Assembly (NCBI GenBank): GCA_900298995.1
Contig: OMIC01000040.1
Location: 124,001-188,000, forward strand
Direction: 5' to 3'
From: Hyphomicrobiaceae bacterium
GTDB taxonomy: Bacteria > Pseudomonadota > Alphaproteobacteria > Rhizobiales > Aestuariivirgaceae
DNA length: 64,000 bases
Each line of letters begins with the position of its first letter. The stretch's first letter is position 1. The notes beneath the pieces are model-generated. The model had not been told where the DNA came from and did not search any database. It worked only from the letters and a program-made list of their open reading frames with translations. Below, piece by piece: positions 43,134 through 56,935 of the stretch. A program made the translations under genes and the position numbers.

Positions 43134-44443
43134 AAACCGGCTCGCTGCGCGTTCGCCTCCTCGCTTCGGCGACGATCTGGATCATCATCACGCTGTTTCT
43201 CACCGGCTTTGCGCTGATGCGGCTGTTCGAAAGCCAGATGCGCGACCGCGTAGTGAGCGGCCTCGAGTTCGACCTCGCACAGCTCATCGGGCGTCTGGAT
43301 ATCAGGCCCGACGGCAGCCTCCGGATGCCGCAGGCCCTCTCGGATCCGCGCTACCTGCAGGCCGAGGGCCGGCGCTACTGGCAGATCGTGAACACCAGCC
43401 CGGTACCCGCCACGACCCAGGATCACACGGGCGCAACCGTGCTGCGCTCGCCATCCCTTCGGACCGTTGATCTCGAGAAGGTCCTGAAGCGGAGCGATCC
43501 GGAAGACCCCCTGATCTCCGTCCACCGCAACATCACGCTCTCGGGTGCGAAGCTCTCCGTCACGGTGGCGACGGGCGCCGAGGAGGTGACGCGCTCCGTT
43601 GCTGAACTGCGCACGCAGGTCCTGGTCGCGATGACGGTGATCGGCAGCACGCTGATCGCCAGCGCCTGGCTGCAGGTGGCGGTCGGTCTCAGTCCGCTGA
43701 AGCAGCTCCGCGCCCAGCTGGCCGACATCGGCCGCGGCCACGCCCAGCGCATGTCCGGCAATTATCCGGATGAGGTCGCCCCGCTGGTGACGGAATTCAA
43801 TCAGGTGCTCGACCAGCGCGACGCCTCGATGGAGCGGGCGCGGCGGCGGGCGGGCGACCTCGCACATGGCCTCAAGACACCGCTCACCGTGCTCTCCTCC
43901 ATCGCCCGCCAGCTCCGCAGGCAGGGGCAGGCGGCAGAGGCCGCCGACATCGATGAACAGGCCGAAGCCATGCTGCGGCATGTCGAGCAGGCGCTGGTGC
44001 GGGCGCGGCTTTCGAGCGGCAAGGGCCATGCCGCAAGCCCGCTGGCCGCAACCGCCACCAAGGTTGTCGCCGCCATCGGCCGGCTCCCGGGCGCGGAGGT
44101 GCTGCAGATCGAGATCGCCGTTCCCCCCGACGCCAGCGTGCCGGTCGAACAGGACGATCTCACCGAGCTTCTCGGCAATCTGCTGGACAATGCCCGCAAA
44201 TGGGCGCGGAGCAGGATCCGGGTGCGCTACGAGGCGCCGCTTCTGAGCGTCGAGGACGACGGGCCGGGCGTTGCCGAGGCGGACCTCCCGCACATCGCCG
44301 AGCGCGGGCGGCGGCTTGACGAGAGCACCCAGGGCTCGGGCCTTGGCCTGTCCATCGTCGCCGACATCGCCGACATCTATGGTTTCAATGTCAGCTATGG
44401 CCGCTCCGAACTCGGCGGACTGAGGGTCGAAGTCCGGCTCTGA
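43130..44443 (+). CDS. Sensor histidine kinase of the two-component pair (PhoQ-like)
   Basis: A 437-residue membrane kinase. TM1 spans about 13-33, a periplasmic domain of about 130 residues follows, TM2 is near 165-185, then HAMP. The phospho-acceptor helix is [14 protein letters not shown] (H246), and the ATPase domain has [18 protein letters not shown] and GSGLGLSIV. The 4-base overlap with the regulator gene shows a cognate pair. The HGLKTP H-box and gene order fit PhoQ-like sensors of magnesium or envelope state, but the signal is not known. Confidence 0.92.
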   Translation: MKTGSLRVRLLASATIWIIITLFLTGFALMRLFESQMRDRVVSGLEFDLAQLIGRLDIRPDGSLRMPQALSDPRYLQAEGRRYWQIVNTSPVPATTQDHTGATVLRSPSLRTVDLEKVLKRSDPEDPLISVHRNITLSGAKLSVTVATGAEEVTRSVAELRTQVLVAMTVIGSTLIASAWLQVAVGLSPLKQLRAQLADIGRGHAQRMSGNYPDEVAPLVTEFNQVLDQRDASMERARRRAGDLAHGLKTPLTVLSSIARQLRRQGQAAEAADIDEQAEAMLRHVEQALVRARLSSGKGHAASPLAATATKVVAAIGRLPGAEVLQIEIAVPPDASVPVEQDDLTELLGNLLDNARKWARSRIRVRYEAPLLSVEDDGPGVAEADLPHIAERGRRLDESTQGSGLGLSIVADIADIYGFNVSYGRSELGGLRVEVRL

Positions 44444-44484
44444 CTTGCTTTTCCGGGGCATTTTTGCTTTACCAGCCCTCGTTC

Positions 44485-44522
44485 AAGCCGCCTGGCCTGT
44501 AAAGGGCATGCCATGGCGGCTT
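44485..44522 (+). promoter_or_regulatory. Leader hairpin of rpmI-rplT
   Basis: A long hairpin with an outer stem of 8 base pairs (44485-44492 with 44515-44522) and an inner GGC/GCC pairing lies 27 bases before the rpmI start, followed by TTTC. In many bacteria L20 represses this operon by binding leader RNA. The hairpin is a candidate for such control. Confidence 0.4.
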
Positions 44523-44549
44523 TCTAACGCTTTGAAAGGAAAAGCTAAA

Positions 44550-44753
44550 ATGCCCAAGATGAAGACCAAGTCCTCTGCCAAGAAGCGGTTCAAGGTCACC
44601 GCCTCCGGCAAGATCAAGGCCGGTCAGGCCGGCAAGCGCCATGGCATGATCAAGCGCACCAACAAGCAGATCCGCAACCAGCGTGGCACGATGGTTCTGG
44701 CGCCGGGCGATGAACGCCTCGTCAAGATCCACATGCCCTATATTGCCAAGTAA
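44550..44753 (+). CDS. rpmI: 50S ribosomal protein L35
   Basis: A 67-residue basic ribosomal protein starting [17 protein letters not shown] and containing [10 protein letters not shown], as in all L35 proteins. The ribosome site AAGGAAAA lies 7 bases before the ATG. rplT follows after 16 bases. It is separated from infC here by the two-component operon, whereas infC-rpmI-rplT is the common order. Confidence 0.97.
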   Translation: MPKMKTKSSAKKRFKVTASGKIKAGQAGKRHGMIKRTNKQIRNQRGTMVLAPGDERLVKIHMPYIAK

Positions 44754-44769
44754 GCTGGAGGACTGATCC

Positions 44770-45126
44770 ATGCCACGTTCAAAGGGCGGCGTTGTCGCCC
44801 GCAAGTCTCACAAGAAGGTGATGAAGCAGGCGAAGGGCTATTTCTCCCGCCGCAAGAACATCTTCCGCGTCGCCGTGCAGGCCGTCGAGAAGGCCGAGCA
44901 GTATGCCTATCGCGACCGCCGCACCAAGAAGCGCAATTTCCGCGCCCTGTGGATCCAGCGCATCAACGCCGCCACGCGCGAGCTCGGCCTCACCTATGGC
45001 CGATTTATTCACGGCCTGGACAAGGCCGGGATCGAGGTGGACCGCAAGGTTCTCGCCGATCTCGCCGTGCATGATCAGGCCGCCTTCGCCGCTCTCGTCG
45101 AGAAGGCAAAGGCCGCGCAGGCCTGA
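44770..45126 (+). CDS. rplT: 50S ribosomal protein L20
   Basis: A 118-residue ribosomal protein binding 23S rRNA early in assembly. The long basic N-terminal helix ([16 protein letters not shown]) and [19 protein letters not shown] are diagnostic. A GGAG site lies close upstream. It probably regulates rpmI-rplT through the leader. Confidence 0.97.
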   Translation: MPRSKGGVVARKSHKKVMKQAKGYFSRRKNIFRVAVQAVEKAEQYAYRDRRTKKRNFRALWIQRINAATRELGLTYGRFIHGLDKAGIEVDRKVLADLAVHDQAAFAALVEKAKAAQA

Positions 45127-45229
45127 TACGCCGCGCTGATCGCACGTCGAATTCCGATTGCCTTGACCGGGCCACGTGCTGTTTCGACGGCACCTGTGCC
45201 CGGTCATTCCGTTTTCAGGGGAACATCGC

Positions 45230-46300
45230 ATGAGTCTGGCAGACCTCGAACACTCGATCCTCGCCGCGATCGAAACGGCAGCCGATGAGGCGGCGCTCGA
45301 AGCCGTGCGGGTTGCGGCGCTGGGCAAGAAGGGCTCGGTGTCCGAACGCATGAAGGCACTGGGCGCCATGAGCCCGGACGAGCGCCGCGAGGCGGGCGCG
45401 GCCCTCAATGTGCTGAAGGACAGGGTTGCCGATGCCCTGACCGCGCGCAAGGCAACACTCCAGGACGCCGCCCTCGAGGCGCGGCTTGCCTCCGAGAGGA
45501 TCGACGTGACGCTGCCGGTCCGCCCGCAGGCCTCGGGCACCGTGCATCCCGTGTCGCAGGTCTGGGAAGAGGTCGTGCAGATTTTCGGCGACCTTGGCTT
45601 TGCCGTCGCGGAGGGCCCGCACATCGAGGACGACTTCCACAATTTCGATGCGCTGAACATTCCGCCTGAGCATCCGGCGCGCCAGGAGCATGACACCTTC
45701 TTCTTCCACGAGAAGCCCGATGGCTCGCGCATGCTGCTCAGAACCCACACGAGCCCCGTGCAGATCCGCACCATGCTGGCCTCGAAGCCACCCATTCGCA
45801 TCATAGCGCCCGGCCGCACCTTCCGCTGCGACTCGGACATGACTCACACGCCGATGTTCAATCAGGTCGAGGGGCTGGTCATCGACGAGACGGCGACACT
45901 TGCCAATCTGAAGTGGATTCTCACCGAGTTCTGCAAGGCCTTCTTCGAAGTGGACGACGTGAAGATGCGTTTCCGCGCGTCGCATTTCCCCTTCACCGAG
46001 CCGTCGATGGAGGTCGACATCCAGTATTCGCGTGAGGGCGGGCAGCTCAAGATCGGCACCGGCGACAAGTGGCTGGAGATCCTGGGTTCCGGCATGGTGC
46101 ATCCGAATGTGATCCGGGCCGGCGGCATGGATCCCGCGCAGGTTCAGGGCTGGGCCTTCGGGGTCGGGCTCGACCGCATCGCCATGCTGAAATACGGCAT
46201 TCCGGATCTGCGCGCCTTCTTCGAGGCCGATCTGCGCTGGCTGCGCCACTATGGCTTCAGGGCGCTGCAGGTGCCGACACTGGCAGGAGGGCTGTCATGA
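45230..46300 (+). CDS. pheS: Phenylalanyl-tRNA synthetase alpha subunit
   Basis: A 356-residue class II synthetase subunit. N-terminal coiled coil (about 1-85), then the catalytic core with [51 protein letters not shown] and [14 protein letters not shown]. The ATG at 45230 has AGGGGAA upstream. The stop overlaps the pheT start by 4 bases, and the two subunits form an alpha2beta2 enzyme. Confidence 0.97.
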   Translation: MSLADLEHSILAAIETAADEAALEAVRVAALGKKGSVSERMKALGAMSPDERREAGAALNVLKDRVADALTARKATLQDAALEARLASERIDVTLPVRPQASGTVHPVSQVWEEVVQIFGDLGFAVAEGPHIEDDFHNFDALNIPPEHPARQEHDTFFFHEKPDGSRMLLRTHTSPVQIRTMLASKPPIRIIAPGRTFRCDSDMTHTPMFNQVEGLVIDETATLANLKWILTEFCKAFFEVDDVKMRFRASHFPFTEPSMEVDIQYSREGGQLKIGTGDKWLEILGSGMVHPNVIRAGGMDPAQVQGWAFGVGLDRIAMLKYGIPDLRAFFEADLRWLRHYGFRALQVPTLAGGLS

Positions 46301-48690
46301 AATTCACGCTTTCCTGGCTCAAGGACTATCTCGAGACCAGCGCCACGCTCGACGAGATCTGCGAGGGCCTGATCGGCGTCGGCCTCGAAGTGGAAGAAGT
46401 CTCCGACATGACGGCGGCACTCGCTCCATTCAAGGTCGGCTATGTGCAGCTTGCCGAAAAGCACCCGAATGCCGACAAGCTGAGACGCTGCAAGGTTGAA
46501 ACCGACACCGGCATCATCAATGTGGTCTGTGGCGCGCCCAATGCCCGCACCGGCATCAAGGGCATCATCGCCCTGCCCGGCGCATACATTCCCGGCACCA
46601 GGATCACGCTCGAGAAGGGTGTGATCCGTGGCGAGGCTTCCGAAGGCATGCTGTGCTCGGAGCGCGAGCTGCTGATCTCGGACGAGCACAACGGCATCAT
46701 CGAAGTGGCCGAGAGCTGGCCCATCGGCACGCCCGCCGCCAAGGCGCTGGGCCTCGACGACCCGATGATCTACGTGAAGGTGACACCCAACCGTCCCGAT
46801 GCGCTGGGCGTCTATGGCATTGCCCGCGATCTGGCCGCCAAGGGCCTCGGCAAGCTGAAGCCGCTCGTTGCACCGAAGGTGGACGGACGCTTCGACTCGC
46901 CCGTCAAGGTGACGCTCGATTTCCCCGATGGCGACACCAGGCCCTGTCCGCTGTTCGTTGGCCGCCTTATCCGCGGCGTGAGGAACGGCCCGTCGCCCGA
47001 CTGGCTGCAGCGCCGTCTCAAGGCCATCGGACTGAGGCCGATCTCGACGCTGGTCGACATCACGAACTACATCACCTTCGCCTATGGCCGGCCGCTGCAC
47101 GTATTCGACGCCGACAAGGTGAAGGGCAACATCCGCGCCCGCGCAGCACAGGACGGCGAGACGATCGAGGCCCTCGACAACAAGACCTACACGCTGAGCG
47201 CCGGCATGACGGTGATTGCCGACGACGCAGGACCCGAGGCGATCGCCGGCATCATCGGCGGCAGCCCCTCAGGCTGCACGGATGAGACCGTGAACGTCTT
47301 TCTCGAATCGGCCTATTTCGACCCCCTCAAGACCGCCGCGACGGGCCGCAGGCTCGGCATCACCTCGGATGCGCGTTACCGTTTCGAGCGCGGGGTTGAT
47401 CCCGCCTTCACACCCGTGGGCGCCGAGATCGCCACCCGCATGATCCTCGATCTGTGCGGCGGCGAGGCCTCGCATGTGGTGACGGCGGGCACCGTTCCGG
47501 CCACGGCCCGGCAGGTTGAGCTGCGCAAGACCCGCGTGGCCTCGCTCGCCGGCGTCGATATTGCGATTGACAGCCAGACGCGCATTCTTGAGGATCTCGG
47601 CTTCGGCGTCACCGAGACGCATACGGCACTGACCTGTTCGGTACCCTCCTGGCGGCCCGACATCCACGGCGAGACCGATCTGGTGGAAGAGGTCTGCCGG
47701 ATCTACGGACTCGACAACATTCCGCCCCGGCCGATGGACCGCATCAGCGCCATCGCCCGGCCGGTGCTGAACCCTCTGCAGCGGCGCATGCTGGCGGCGC
47801 GGCGCATGCTGGCGGCGCGCGGCTTCAACGAGGCCATCACCTGGGCCTTCCTGCCCGAGGCGCAGGCCGTCCTGTTCGGCGGCGGTCAGCCGGAACTCAA
47901 GCTCGCCAATCCGATTTCATCGGAACTCTCCGACATGCGCCCCTCGCTGCTCCCCAATCTCGTTGCAGCGGCGGGCCGCAACATGGACCGCGGCTTCTCC
48001 GACATGATGCTCTCGGAAGTGGGCCATGCCTATGCCGGCGACCGTCCGCAGGACGAGACGCTGCGCGCTGCCGGCATCCGGCGCGGCGCCTTCACGGGCC
48101 GCAATGTGCATGGCGGTGCACGATCCGTCGATGCCTTCGACGCCAAGGCCGATGCGCTGGCCGTCCTCGAGGCGGCAGGCGCTCCGGTCGCGACGCTGCA
48201 GGTGGTGGCGGGCGGCCCCGCCTGGTTCCACCCTGGCCGCGCAGGTACCATCCAGATGGGGCCGCAGAACAAGCTCGGCTTCTTCGGCGAACTTCACCCG
48301 CGCGTGCTTCAGGCGATGGATGTGAAGGGCCCGCTGGTGGGTTTCGAGCTCATTCTCAATGCCATTCCCGGCGCAAAGACCAAGAGCGCCACACGCGCCG
48401 CGCTGGCCATGTCCGACCTGATGCCGCTCAGCCGCGATTTTGCCTTCGTGATCGATGCCGGTGTCGAGGCGGAGAAACTGGTCAAGGCGGCGCGCGGCGC
48501 CGACAAGGCGCTGATCAGCGACGTGACGGTCTTCGACCTCTACAGGCTCGAGGACGGACGTATCTCGCTGGCCATCGATGTGACGCTGCAGCCAAAGGAC
48601 AAGACCCTGACGGAGCCGGAGATCGAGGCGGTGTCCGCAAGGATCGTGGCCGCCGTCACCAAGGCGACCGGCGGCGTCCTGCGGAGCTAG
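46297..48690 (+). CDS. pheT: Phenylalanyl-tRNA synthetase beta subunit
   Basis: A 797-residue subunit. It begins [14 protein letters not shown], has the tRNA-binding OB domain at about 40-150 ([12 protein letters not shown]), the B3/B4 editing domain ([15 protein letters not shown], then [11 protein letters not shown]), the B5 domain, and a C-terminal anticodon-binding FDX-ACB domain from about 705 ([12 protein letters not shown]). Length is normal. Starts inside the pheS stop; pgi follows after 6 bases. Confidence 0.97.
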   Translation: MKFTLSWLKDYLETSATLDEICEGLIGVGLEVEEVSDMTAALAPFKVGYVQLAEKHPNADKLRRCKVETDTGIINVVCGAPNARTGIKGIIALPGAYIPGTRITLEKGVIRGEASEGMLCSERELLISDEHNGIIEVAESWPIGTPAAKALGLDDPMIYVKVTPNRPDALGVYGIARDLAAKGLGKLKPLVAPKVDGRFDSPVKVTLDFPDGDTRPCPLFVGRLIRGVRNGPSPDWLQRRLKAIGLRPISTLVDITNYITFAYGRPLHVFDADKVKGNIRARAAQDGETIEALDNKTYTLSAGMTVIADDAGPEAIAGIIGGSPSGCTDETVNVFLESAYFDPLKTAATGRRLGITSDARYRFERGVDPAFTPVGAEIATRMILDLCGGEASHVVTAGTVPATARQVELRKTRVASLAGVDIAIDSQTRILEDLGFGVTETHTALTCSVPSWRPDIHGETDLVEEVCRIYGLDNIPPRPMDRISAIARPVLNPLQRRMLAARRMLAARGFNEAITWAFLPEAQAVLFGGGQPELKLANPISSELSDMRPSLLPNLVAAAGRNMDRGFSDMMLSEVGHAYAGDRPQDETLRAAGIRRGAFTGRNVHGGARSVDAFDAKADALAVLEAAGAPVATLQVVAGGPAWFHPGRAGTIQMGPQNKLGFFGELHPRVLQAMDVKGPLVGFELILNAIPGAKTKSATRAALAMSDLMPLSRDFAFVIDAGVEAEKLVKAARGADKALISDVTVFDLYRLEDGRISLAIDVTLQPKDKTLTEPEIEAVSARIVAAVTKATGGVLRS

Positions 48691-48696
48691 ACCCTC

Positions 48697-50304
48697 ATGG
48701 CCAGCACCCGCGATGCGATCGTTGCGGACCTGAAGGCGCACCGGAAATCCGGCGCGCCCTCTGACATGCGCCGAGCCTTTGCGCGCAATCCGAAGCGGTT
48801 CAGGGAGTTTGCGGCACGCTGCGATGATCTGCTGCTCGATTACTCCAAATGCGCGGTCAACGCGCGCACCATGGCGCTGCTGGCGAGGCTGGCCAGGGCG
48901 GCGGATGTCGAAGCGCGGCGCGACGCCATGTTCGCGGGCGCCGTCATCAACACCACCGAAATGCGCCCGGTTCTGCACACCGCGCTGCGCAACCGCTCCA
49001 ACAGGGCGATCGTCGTCAATGGCCGCGACGTGATGCCGGACGTCAACGCCGTGCTGGCCGCCATGGCAGGCTTCGCCCGTCATGTGCGCGCGTCGAAGAT
49101 CACCGATGTGGTGAACATCGGCATCGGCGGATCGGACCTCGGCCCCGCCATGGCCACACTCGCGCTGGCGCCCTGGCATGACGGGCCACGGCTGCATTTC
49201 GTCTCCAATGTCGACGGTGCGCATATCGCCGATACGCTCAGGACGCTGAAGCCCGAGACCACGCTGTTCCTGATTGCGTCGAAGACCTTCACCACCATCG
49301 AAACCATGACCAATGCCCGCACGGCGCGGCGGTGGATTGCGGAGACGCTGGGCGAGAAGAATGTCGGCCGGCATTTTGCCGCCATTTCCACCGCCATCGG
49401 CAAGGTCAGGAACTTCGGCATCTCCGAGGACCGCATCTTCGGCTTCTGGGACTGGGTCGGCGGGCGCTATTCGATCTGGTCGGCCATCGGCCTGCCACTG
49501 ATGATCGCCATCGGCCCCGAGAATTTCACCCGCTTTCTCGAGGGCGGACATGCCATGGACCGGCATTTCCGCGAGACCCCCCTGCTCCGCAATCTGCCGA
49601 TGCTCATGGGGCTGCTCGGCGTCTGGCACCGCAACATCTGCGGCTATGTGTCCCGCGCCGTCATTCCCTATGACCAGCGGCTGGCGCGGCTTCCGGCCTA
49701 TCTGCAGCAGCTTGACATGGAATCGAACGGCAAGCGCGTGCGGCTTGACGGCAGGGCGGCGGGCGTCACCGGCCCCATCGTCTGGGGCGAGCCCGGCACC
49801 AATGGCCAGCACGCCTTCTTCCAGCTTCTGCATCAGGGCAGCGACGTGATTCCCGTCGAATTCCTCATCGCTGCGGAGCCGCATGAGAAAGGCATGTCCG
49901 AACACCATGCGCTGCTCGTCGCCAACTGCCTCGCGCAATCGCAGGCGCTGATGCGCGGCCGCACGCGCGAGGAAGCCGAAGCCCAGCTTCTGGCCATGGG
50001 CAAGAGCCGCCACGAGGCCCGCACGCTCGCGCCGCACCGAACCTTTCCCGGCAACAGGCCCTCCATCACGCTGGCCTATCGCAGGCTTGATCCTGCAACG
50101 CTGGGCCGCCTCATTGCGCTCTATGAGCACCGCGTCTTCGTGGAAGCGGCGATCTGGAACATCAATGCCTTCGACCAGTGGGGTGTGGAACTGGGCAAGG
50201 AACTGGCCACCGCCCTGCAGCCGGTTGTGGAAGGAAAAGCCAGCGCGAGGGGACTTGATTCATCGACCGCGGGCCTTGCCGCCTATCTGCGCAAGTTCGG
50301 TTAG
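48697..50304 (+). CDS. pgi: Glucose-6-phosphate isomerase
   Basis: A 535-residue glycolytic/gluconeogenic enzyme. Motifs [51 protein letters not shown] and [12 protein letters not shown] are all seen. Length is that of the E. coli-type enzyme. It follows pheT by 6 bases and is convergent with an acyl-CoA dehydrogenase gene, overlapping by 4 bases. Confidence 0.97.
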   Translation: MASTRDAIVADLKAHRKSGAPSDMRRAFARNPKRFREFAARCDDLLLDYSKCAVNARTMALLARLARAADVEARRDAMFAGAVINTTEMRPVLHTALRNRSNRAIVVNGRDVMPDVNAVLAAMAGFARHVRASKITDVVNIGIGGSDLGPAMATLALAPWHDGPRLHFVSNVDGAHIADTLRTLKPETTLFLIASKTFTTIETMTNARTARRWIAETLGEKNVGRHFAAISTAIGKVRNFGISEDRIFGFWDWVGGRYSIWSAIGLPLMIAIGPENFTRFLEGGHAMDRHFRETPLLRNLPMLMGLLGVWHRNICGYVSRAVIPYDQRLARLPAYLQQLDMESNGKRVRLDGRAAGVTGPIVWGEPGTNGQHAFFQLLHQGSDVIPVEFLIAAEPHEKGMSEHHALLVANCLAQSQALMRGRTREEAEAQLLAMGKSRHEARTLAPHRTFPGNRPSITLAYRRLDPATLGRLIALYEHRVFVEAAIWNINAFDQWGVELGKELATALQPVVEGKASARGLDSSTAGLAAYLRKFG

Positions 50305-52058
50305 AACATCACCTCATCGAGCGCCATGACCGGCGCGGCGCCGGCGGCGATCCTTGCCTGCAACGACTGCGTTTCGGGCAGTATGCGACTCATGAAGAAA
50401 CGCGCCGTGGCGAGCTTGGCGCGGTAGAAATCCTGATTGCTCCGGGGCAGCGACACGATCGCCGCCCGCGCCCAGAGATAGGCCAGCGCCGTCAGCGCGA
50501 AGAGCCGCATGTAGTCGACCGCGGCAGCGCCGGCCTCATCCGGATTCGTGGCAGCACGGGTGCGGAGCAGCCGCGTGACCTCCTCGAGCTGGGCGAAGGC
50601 GCCTGCAAGCGGTTCCGCAAATTCCGGCACGGGCCCGGTTGCCAGAAAGCCGCGCACCGGCGAGGCAAAACTCTCGAACAGGCCAAGCTGCAGCACCTTG
50701 CGGCCGAGAAGATCAGCAGCCTGTATGCCGTTGGTTCCTTCATAGATCTGCGTGATGCGCACATCGCGCACATGCTGCTCCTGGCCATTGGCGCGGATGA
50801 AGCCATGACCGCCCAGCACCTGCACGCCGAGGTTTGTCACTTCGGTCCCGCAATCGGTGAGGAAGGCCTTCACCACCGGCGTGAGCAGCGCCACCAGCGC
50901 GTCGGCCGATGCCCGGGCGGACGGCTCGGGATGACGCTCGGAGACATCCAGCGCCTGTGCGGCCCACAGCGCCAGCATGCGGCAGCCTTCTGTGAGGGCG
51001 CGCTGCGTCATGAGCATGCGCCGCACATCCGGATGCACGATGATGGGGTCGGCAGGCAGCGATGGATCGCGGGGTCCGCCAGGCGCGCGGCCCTGACGTC
51101 GCTCGCGCGCATAGGCCACGGCGGCCTGGTAGGATGCCTCGGACAGCGCCAGCCCATGAATGCCCACGGCAATGCGCTCGGCATTCATCATCGCGAACAT
51201 GGCCTTGAGACCCTGATGCGGCTCGCCCACCAGCCAGCCTGTGGCGCCGTCGAAGTTCATCACGCAGGTGGGGCAGCCGTGAATGCCCATCTTGTGTTCG
51301 ACCGCGCCGCAGGACACTGCGTTGCGCGCTCCCAGCGTTCCATCGGCCTCGACGAGAACCTTGGGCACGACAAACAGGCTGATACCCTTGCTGCCCTTCG
51401 GCGCATCGGCAAGCCTCGCCAGCACGAAGTAAATGATGTTGGACGTCAGATCGTGCTCGCCCGCCGATATGAAGATCTTGGTTCCGGTGAGCGAAAAACT
51501 GCCGTCCGGGCGCGGGCTGGCCAGGGTCTTCATCAGACCGAGATCGGTGCCGCAATGGGCTTCGGTCAGGCACATCGAGCCTGCCCATTCACCGCTTGCC
51601 AGCCTGTCGGCATAGAGAGCCTTCTGGTGCGCGCTGCCGTGCTGGCTCAGCAGCACATAGGCGCCGCGTGTCAGACCCGGAAACAGGCCGAAGGACAGGC
51701 AGGCACCATTCAGCATCTCCTCGAACAGCAGATTCACCATGTGCGGCATGCCCTGGCCGCCATGCGCGGGCGCTGCGGTGAGGGCAGGCCAGCCATCCTC
51801 GACGAGCCGCGCATAGGCCTCCCTGAAGCCTTTGGGGGTCGTGACCCGGCCGTCCTCGAAGCGAACTCCGTCCTCGTCCGCGGTCCGGTTGAGCGGATGC
51901 ACGACATCTGTAGCGAAGCGCGCGGCCTGTTGGAGGATCACCGCCACCACATCAGGCGTTGCGGCCTCGAAGCCGGGAAGCCGCGCGTGGGCCTCGAGAT
52001 CGAACAGTTCCTCGAGGCAGAAGCGGTGCTCGCGGAGCGGCGGGGCAAAGGCGGGCAT
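50301..52058 (-). CDS. Acyl-CoA dehydrogenase, long form (DmdC-like)
   Basis: A 585-residue flavoprotein, longer than the 380-residue classic enzyme because of a C-terminal extension after about residue 470, as in the DmdC/AcdC-type subgroup. Core motifs are [12 protein letters not shown] (FAD/substrate), [20 protein letters not shown] and the catalytic region [14 protein letters not shown]. It probably oxidises a medium- or long-chain or branched acyl-CoA. The ATG at 52058 lies 5 bases after the sdaA stop, so sdaA and this gene are co-transcribed. Confidence 0.9.
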   Translation of the reverse strand: MPAFAPPLREHRFCLEELFDLEAHARLPGFEAATPDVVAVILQQAARFATDVVHPLNRTADEDGVRFEDGRVTTPKGFREAYARLVEDGWPALTAAPAHGGQGMPHMVNLLFEEMLNGACLSFGLFPGLTRGAYVLLSQHGSAHQKALYADRLASGEWAGSMCLTEAHCGTDLGLMKTLASPRPDGSFSLTGTKIFISAGEHDLTSNIIYFVLARLADAPKGSKGISLFVVPKVLVEADGTLGARNAVSCGAVEHKMGIHGCPTCVMNFDGATGWLVGEPHQGLKAMFAMMNAERIAVGIHGLALSEASYQAAVAYARERRQGRAPGGPRDPSLPADPIIVHPDVRRMLMTQRALTEGCRMLALWAAQALDVSERHPEPSARASADALVALLTPVVKAFLTDCGTEVTNLGVQVLGGHGFIRANGQEQHVRDVRITQIYEGTNGIQAADLLGRKVLQLGLFESFASPVRGFLATGPVPEFAEPLAGAFAQLEEVTRLLRTRAATNPDEAGAAAVDYMRLFALTALAYLWARAAIVSLPRSNQDFYRAKLATARFFMSRILPETQSLQARIAAGAAPVMALDEVMF

Positions 52059-52063
52059 GGCGC

Positions 52064-53452
52064 TCAGCACTCCACCACGTTGACGGCCAGCCCGCCGGTG
52101 GAGGTCTCCTTGTAGCGCTCGCTCATGTCGAGGCCGGTCTGGCGCATGGTTTCCACGCACGTGTCGAGCGGCACGAAATGGGTGCCATCGCCCCGGAGCG
52201 CCAGTGAGGCGGCGGTGACGGCCTTGACCGCGCCAAAGGCATTGCGCTCGATGCAGGGCACCTGCACCAGGCCGCCCACCGGGTCGCAGGTCATGCCGAG
52301 ATGATGTTCAAGTGCGATTTCGGCGGCATTCTCCACCTGTTCGTTGTTACCGCCGAGGGCCGCGCAGAGACCGGCCGCCGCCATGGCGGAAGCCGAGCCC
52401 ACCTCGCCCTGGCAGCCCACCTCGGCGCCTGAGATCGAGGCATTGTGCTTGATCAGCCCGCCGATTGCCGCTGCCGCCAGCAGGAAGGTGCGGATGCCCG
52501 CGTGATCCGCGCCGAGACAGTGATCGAGATAATAGCGGATGGTGGCGGGAATGACCCCCGCCGCGCCATTGGTGGGTGCAGTCACCACCCGGCCGCCCGC
52601 GGCATTCTCTTCGTTGACCGCCATGGCATAGACCGAAAGCCAGTCCATCAGCCGGTGCGGCTGGATGGCGTTGTTGCCTTGCTCCTGCTTCAGCTTGTCG
52701 TGGATTTCGGCGGCGCGGCGCTTGATCCGGAGACCCCCCGGCAGCGTGCCCGTGAGGGTGAGGCCCCGGTTCATGCAATCACGCATGGCGTTCCAGATGC
52801 GGTCGAGATTGGCGTCGAGTTCCTCCGGCGACTGACTCACCAGCTCATTGGCGCGTTTCATGGCGGCGATGGTGAGACCCGCGCGCTGGCCCATCTCGAG
52901 CATTTCGGCAGCGGTGCGGAAGGGATAGGGCACGGCAACCGCGGGCCTCTCGGCCTTACCGGCAGCAAGCGACTGGGTGCGCTCCTGCTCGGTCTGCACG
53001 AAACCGCCGCCGATCGAGAAATAGGTCTCGGACAACAGCGTGTTGTTGTCATCATCGAGTATCCTGAACACCATGCCATTGGCATGGCCCTTCAGGGCCG
53101 GACCGAAATCGAAAATGACATCGTGGGCCGGATTGAAGGCGAGATGATGATCCGGCGTCAGGACAAGGCTGCCGCGCTCGGCCATGTGCCGGAGCACATC
53201 CTCGACCCGGTCCGGATCCATGGTCTGGGGCTTCTCGCCCGCAAGGCCGAGGATCACCGCACGGTCCGTGCCATGGCCCTTGCCGGTAAAGGCCAGCGAG
53301 CCATGCAGAGTCACCGTCAGGCGTCCTGTGCTGGGCAGGGCCGCCGTGCGCGCCATGTCGAGAAACCGCGCCGCCGCCACCATCGGCCCCACGGTGTGGG
53401 AACTCGATGGGCCGATACCGATCTTGAAGACGTCAAACACGGAAAGAAACAT
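52064..53452 (-). CDS. sdaA: L-serine ammonia-lyase, iron-sulfur type, single chain
   Basis: A 462-residue enzyme turning L-serine into pyruvate and ammonia. It opens [20 protein letters not shown], and the iron-sulfur ligands are seen as cysteines in [19 protein letters not shown] and VPCIERNAF. The protein is the fused (type I) form of alpha and beta chains. An alternative start is 30 to 40 bases upstream, but the family begins at MFLSVFD. It leads into the acyl-CoA dehydrogenase gene. Confidence 0.96.
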   Translation of the reverse strand: MFLSVFDVFKIGIGPSSSHTVGPMVAAARFLDMARTAALPSTGRLTVTLHGSLAFTGKGHGTDRAVILGLAGEKPQTMDPDRVEDVLRHMAERGSLVLTPDHHLAFNPAHDVIFDFGPALKGHANGMVFRILDDDNNTLLSETYFSIGGGFVQTEQERTQSLAAGKAERPAVAVPYPFRTAAEMLEMGQRAGLTIAAMKRANELVSQSPEELDANLDRIWNAMRDCMNRGLTLTGTLPGGLRIKRRAAEIHDKLKQEQGNNAIQPHRLMDWLSVYAMAVNEENAAGGRVVTAPTNGAAGVIPATIRYYLDHCLGADHAGIRTFLLAAAAIGGLIKHNASISGAEVGCQGEVGSASAMAAAGLCAALGGNNEQVENAAEIALEHHLGMTCDPVGGLVQVPCIERNAFGAVKAVTAASLALRGDGTHFVPLDTCVETMRQTGLDMSERYKETSTGGLAVNVVEC

Positions 53453-53626
53453 GAAAAGCCCGTACCGATTGGTTTGGCTGAGCATATCCCAGCACGCCAC
53501 CTCTTGCCCAGCCGGTTCCACGCCGCCCGCGCATGGCCGGATGACGCTTTTCGGGTTCCTCCGGCTCCGGCGGCATGCTCTTATGCCCCTGAAAGGCTGA
53601 GGGTTTCGGAAAGGTGGTCGGTTGCG

Positions 53627-54493
53627 ATGCTTGCCGTGATGTTTGGCGTGTTCGCCGCCCTGTGCTGGTCGGTGCACGATCTGATCGCGCGCGGCATGGC
53701 GGCGCGCATCGGGGCTTTCCGCATGGCGGCGCTTGTCATGATTGCGGGTGGCATCCTGCTGTCGGTCTATGTCCTCTCCGACGGCCGTGTCTGGCAGTCC
53801 TCGCGTGAGGGGCTGATCGCGGGTCTGGTGCTGGGACTGGTCTATGGTCTGGCGGTGGGCGGCCTGTTCAAGGCCTTCAGTCTCGGACCGATCTCGCTGG
53901 TGGGACCGCTCACGGCAGGCTACCCGGTACTGGCGGTCCTGTGGGGCGTGACCAACGGACTTGAGCCCACGGCATTGCAATGGGCGGCGGTCGCGGCCAC
54001 GCTGATCGGCGCAGTCATCGTGGCCCGCTCAGGGACGGAGGATGGCGGCATCAACGCCGTGGAGCCGGGCAAGATGCCGGTGCTGCTGCTCTTCGCGCTG
54101 ATCGCGGTACTGGGCTATTCCGCCTCCATCATCCTCGGTCAGCGTGCGGCGGTGCTGGTGGGCGAGATCGAGGCCACCTGGCTGTCACGCGCCACTGCGC
54201 TCGTCACCATCTTTCCCTTCCTGCTGGGCGAGGGACGTCACGCCCCGCTCACCCGGCGGCAATGGACAGGCATTTTTGTGATGGGCGGGCTTGACGTTCT
54301 GGGTGTGATTGCGGTCAATGCGTCGGGCCATCTGCCGGGCAAGGAATTCGCCGGCATCGGCATTTCGGCCTATGGCGCGCTCGCCGTGATCCTTGCCACG
54401 ATCTTCCTCAAGGAGAAGGTTTCGGCGGGCCAATGGCTGGGTATCGCCCTGATCTTCTGCGGTGTTGCCGCCATGTCGGTCAGCAACGCCTGA
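53627..54493 (+). CDS. EamA/DMT-family transporter
   Basis: A 288-residue inner-membrane protein with about 10 hydrophobic segments and two EamA repeats, the second ending VILATIFLKEKVSAGQWLG, the typical EamA end motif. Such proteins export or import small metabolites. The frame is open for over 1000 bases upstream as shadow of sdaA; the ATG at 53627 has an AGGTGG site. It is divergent from sdaA and 21 bases before pgm. Confidence 0.9.
   Translation: MLAVMFGVFAALCWSVHDLIARGMAARIGAFRMAALVMIAGGILLSVYVLSDGRVWQSSREGLIAGLVLGLVYGLAVGGLFKAFSLGPISLVGPLTAGYPVLAVLWGVTNGLEPTALQWAAVAATLIGAVIVARSGTEDGGINAVEPGKMPVLLLFALIAVLGYSASIILGQRAAVLVGEIEATWLSRATALVTIFPFLLGEGRHAPLTRRQWTGIFVMGGLDVLGVIAVNASGHLPGKEFAGIGISAYGALAVILATIFLKEKVSAGQWLGIALIFCGVAAMSVSNA

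Positions 54494-56935
<2,442 letters not shown>

Noticed and set aside
43103-44461. Minus-strand open frame of 452 residues opposite the sensor kinase
   Set aside because: The plus-strand gene has complete kinase motifs and overlaps its regulator; the antisense frame is a shadow.
47917-50130. Minus-strand open frame of 737 residues opposite pheT and pgi
   Set aside because: It is antisense to two clearly homologous genes and shows no protein family pattern; its composition is that of antisense GC-rich DNA.
52064-53980. sdaA start upstream of 53452
   Set aside because: The extra 170 residues run antisense through the promoter and start of the EamA gene and match nothing.
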